Part shown: in pieces, positions 17,029 to 17,779 of the stretch | Layout of the letters: each line of letters opens with the position of its first letter | Position numbering within the stretch: position 1 is the stretch's first letter | Assembly: GCA_005223375.1 (NCBI GenBank) | Contig: RXOD01004842.1 | Coordinates: forward strand, 1 to 17,779 | DNA from: Amoebophrya sp. AT5.2 | Taxonomy: Eukaryota; Sar; Dinophyceae; Syndiniales; Amoebophryaceae | Length of the DNA: 17,779 nt | Direction of reading: 5' to 3' | Position numbers and translations under genes: made by a program | Notes under the pieces: model-generated | Databases searched by the model: none | What the model was told of the DNA's origin: nothing | The model's input: only the letters and a program-made list of their open reading frames with translations

Positions 17029-17421
17029 ATGGCTTGTCTGTTTTGCCCGGCGGGAAACCCGAAGGCGTTCAAGGGCGACCTGCCGCCTCCGCGCCCCTGC
17101 AACCCGGCGTTCAGCCAGACGGTGGATCGGAAGCCGCCCTTCGGCCTGTTCGACCCGAAGACGGGGGCCTCCACCACAGAAACCGGCCTCGGGCCCATCC
17201 TGTACAACAGCGCGAATGCGAAGACGTTCACCCTGCCGACGAAGGCGGCGAGTGGCGCGAACAGCATCGTCGAGGTGTACGACCGCGCCGTAAAGGAGTA
17301 TGGGGACGCCACCTGCATTATGAACGCTCCAGCTATTGAATTTCGCGAAGTCGATCACAGGCGATCAGCCTTAGCCTACTTATTGCAACTCGATAGTGGT
17401 AGTGAAGCTGAAGCTAGGTAG
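17029..17421 (+). CDS. First exon of a probable long-chain acyl-CoA synthetase
   Basis: ATG 17029 (AAAATGG) opens a frame with very strict G/C-ending codons. The start MACLFCPAGNPK is followed by a Pro/Cys-rich N-terminus, then GLGPILYN and SIVEVYDRAVKEYGDATCI. The last stretch matches the N-terminal helix of eukaryotic long-chain acyl-CoA synthetases (pattern: V-Y-x-x-F/A-x-x-A/S-V-x-x-Y/F-G-D-x-x-C-L/I, normally followed by GTR). These enzymes activate fatty acids with ATP and CoA. The codon pattern collapses after about base 17325 and the expected GTR motif does not follow, so the exon probably ends there. The frame then reads through intron to TAG 17419. The AMP-binding domain lies beyond the window, so the family call rests on one helix and remains moderate. 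Confidence 0.55.
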   Translation: MACLFCPAGNPKAFKGDLPPPRPCNPAFSQTVDRKPPFGLFDPKTGASTTETGLGPILYNSANAKTFTLPTKAASGANSIVEVYDRAVKEYGDATCIMNAPAIEFREVDHRRSALAYLLQLDSGSEAEAR

Positions 17422-17779
17422 AAGAAAGTTCTCTGTTGAGAGAGGCAGGATTCCGTCTCTGCTGTTTTTACGTAGAAGGTTGCGGCACTGTTAGGACGAC
17501 AGGGAAAACCACTGCGAGCCTAATATTCATTGACAGTAGGGCTGCAGAACGAAGCGCGAACATAATCGGGGAACGACGACACAGCAAGTCGAAAATAAAG
17601 AGCAATATAGACGGGGCTCAGACCCATTCGGCGCCAACCACTAGGCTGGGGCAAATGCGTAAACTCGCGCTATAAAAAACAGAAAACTTATTTCATCTCG
17701 CGGGGGCCGGCGCGTCGCGTGTTTATTCTTATTGTTCTTTTCTTTGTGAAGACCTCTACCTCTTTCTTCTCTATCCGGT
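17422..17779. other. Probable intron of the last gene
   Basis: AT-richer sequence with no supported frame, continuing to the window edge. The next exon of the probable acyl-CoA synthetase is expected further right. I see no acceptor site followed by GC-biased coding sequence inside the window. Confidence 0.4.

Noticed and set aside
1..17779. CRISPR array, bacterial operon, phage or virus
   Set aside because: No regularly spaced repeats, no Shine-Dalgarno-spaced gene runs, no phage or viral structural or replication genes; introns and protein types point to a eukaryote.

Overview
The window looks like nuclear DNA from a eukaryotic protist. The genes are large, spaced by several hundred bases, and some open frames only connect through short GT...AG introns. 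There are no Shine-Dalgarno-spaced operons. Proteins are rich in Ser/Ala/Gly and acidic low-complexity linkers. Every gene I can support lies on the + strand. Such one-way gene arrays, together with very GC-rich third codon positions, suggest an alveolate of the dinoflagellate/syndinian kind (Amoebophrya-like). That assignment is inference and low confidence, since no rRNA, tRNA or spliced-leader gene is present to anchor it.

Layout, left to right: (1) the 3' part of a gene for a cysteine-rich, probably secreted glycoprotein (1-795). (2) An endonuclease/exonuclease/phosphatase-fold phosphodiesterase of the neutral sphingomyelinase type (1317-2873). (3) An AlkB-family Fe(II)/2-oxoglutarate dioxygenase (3405-4502) with a perfect 20-bp inverted duplication inside its coding sequence. 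(4) A very long, mostly disordered protein with a signal peptide and a C-terminal Cys/His cluster (5407-8727). (5) A gap of about 1 kb with one possible small Cys-rich ORF. (6) A RING-finger protein with a signal peptide (9793-12225), followed in the same frame by a second open frame (12226-13848) with C-terminal hydrophobic helices. A 102-nt intron would make these one gene. (7) A gap of about 0.9 kb holding a hairpin flanked by direct repeats. (8) A multi-exon gene of unknown function (about 14774-16211). (9) A small probable two-exon gene (16485-16790). (10) The first exon of a probable long-chain acyl-CoA synthetase (from 17029), running off the right edge.

Only EEP, AlkB, RING and (less surely) acyl-CoA synthetase are recognisable families. 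Nothing shows that the genes form one pathway. Two shared themes stand out. Two neighbouring giant proteins have the same plan: signal peptide, long disordered acidic linker, C-terminal zinc-like cluster. The two outermost genes have a much stricter G/C-ending codon choice than the genes between them, and that codon choice ends abruptly at likely exon edges.
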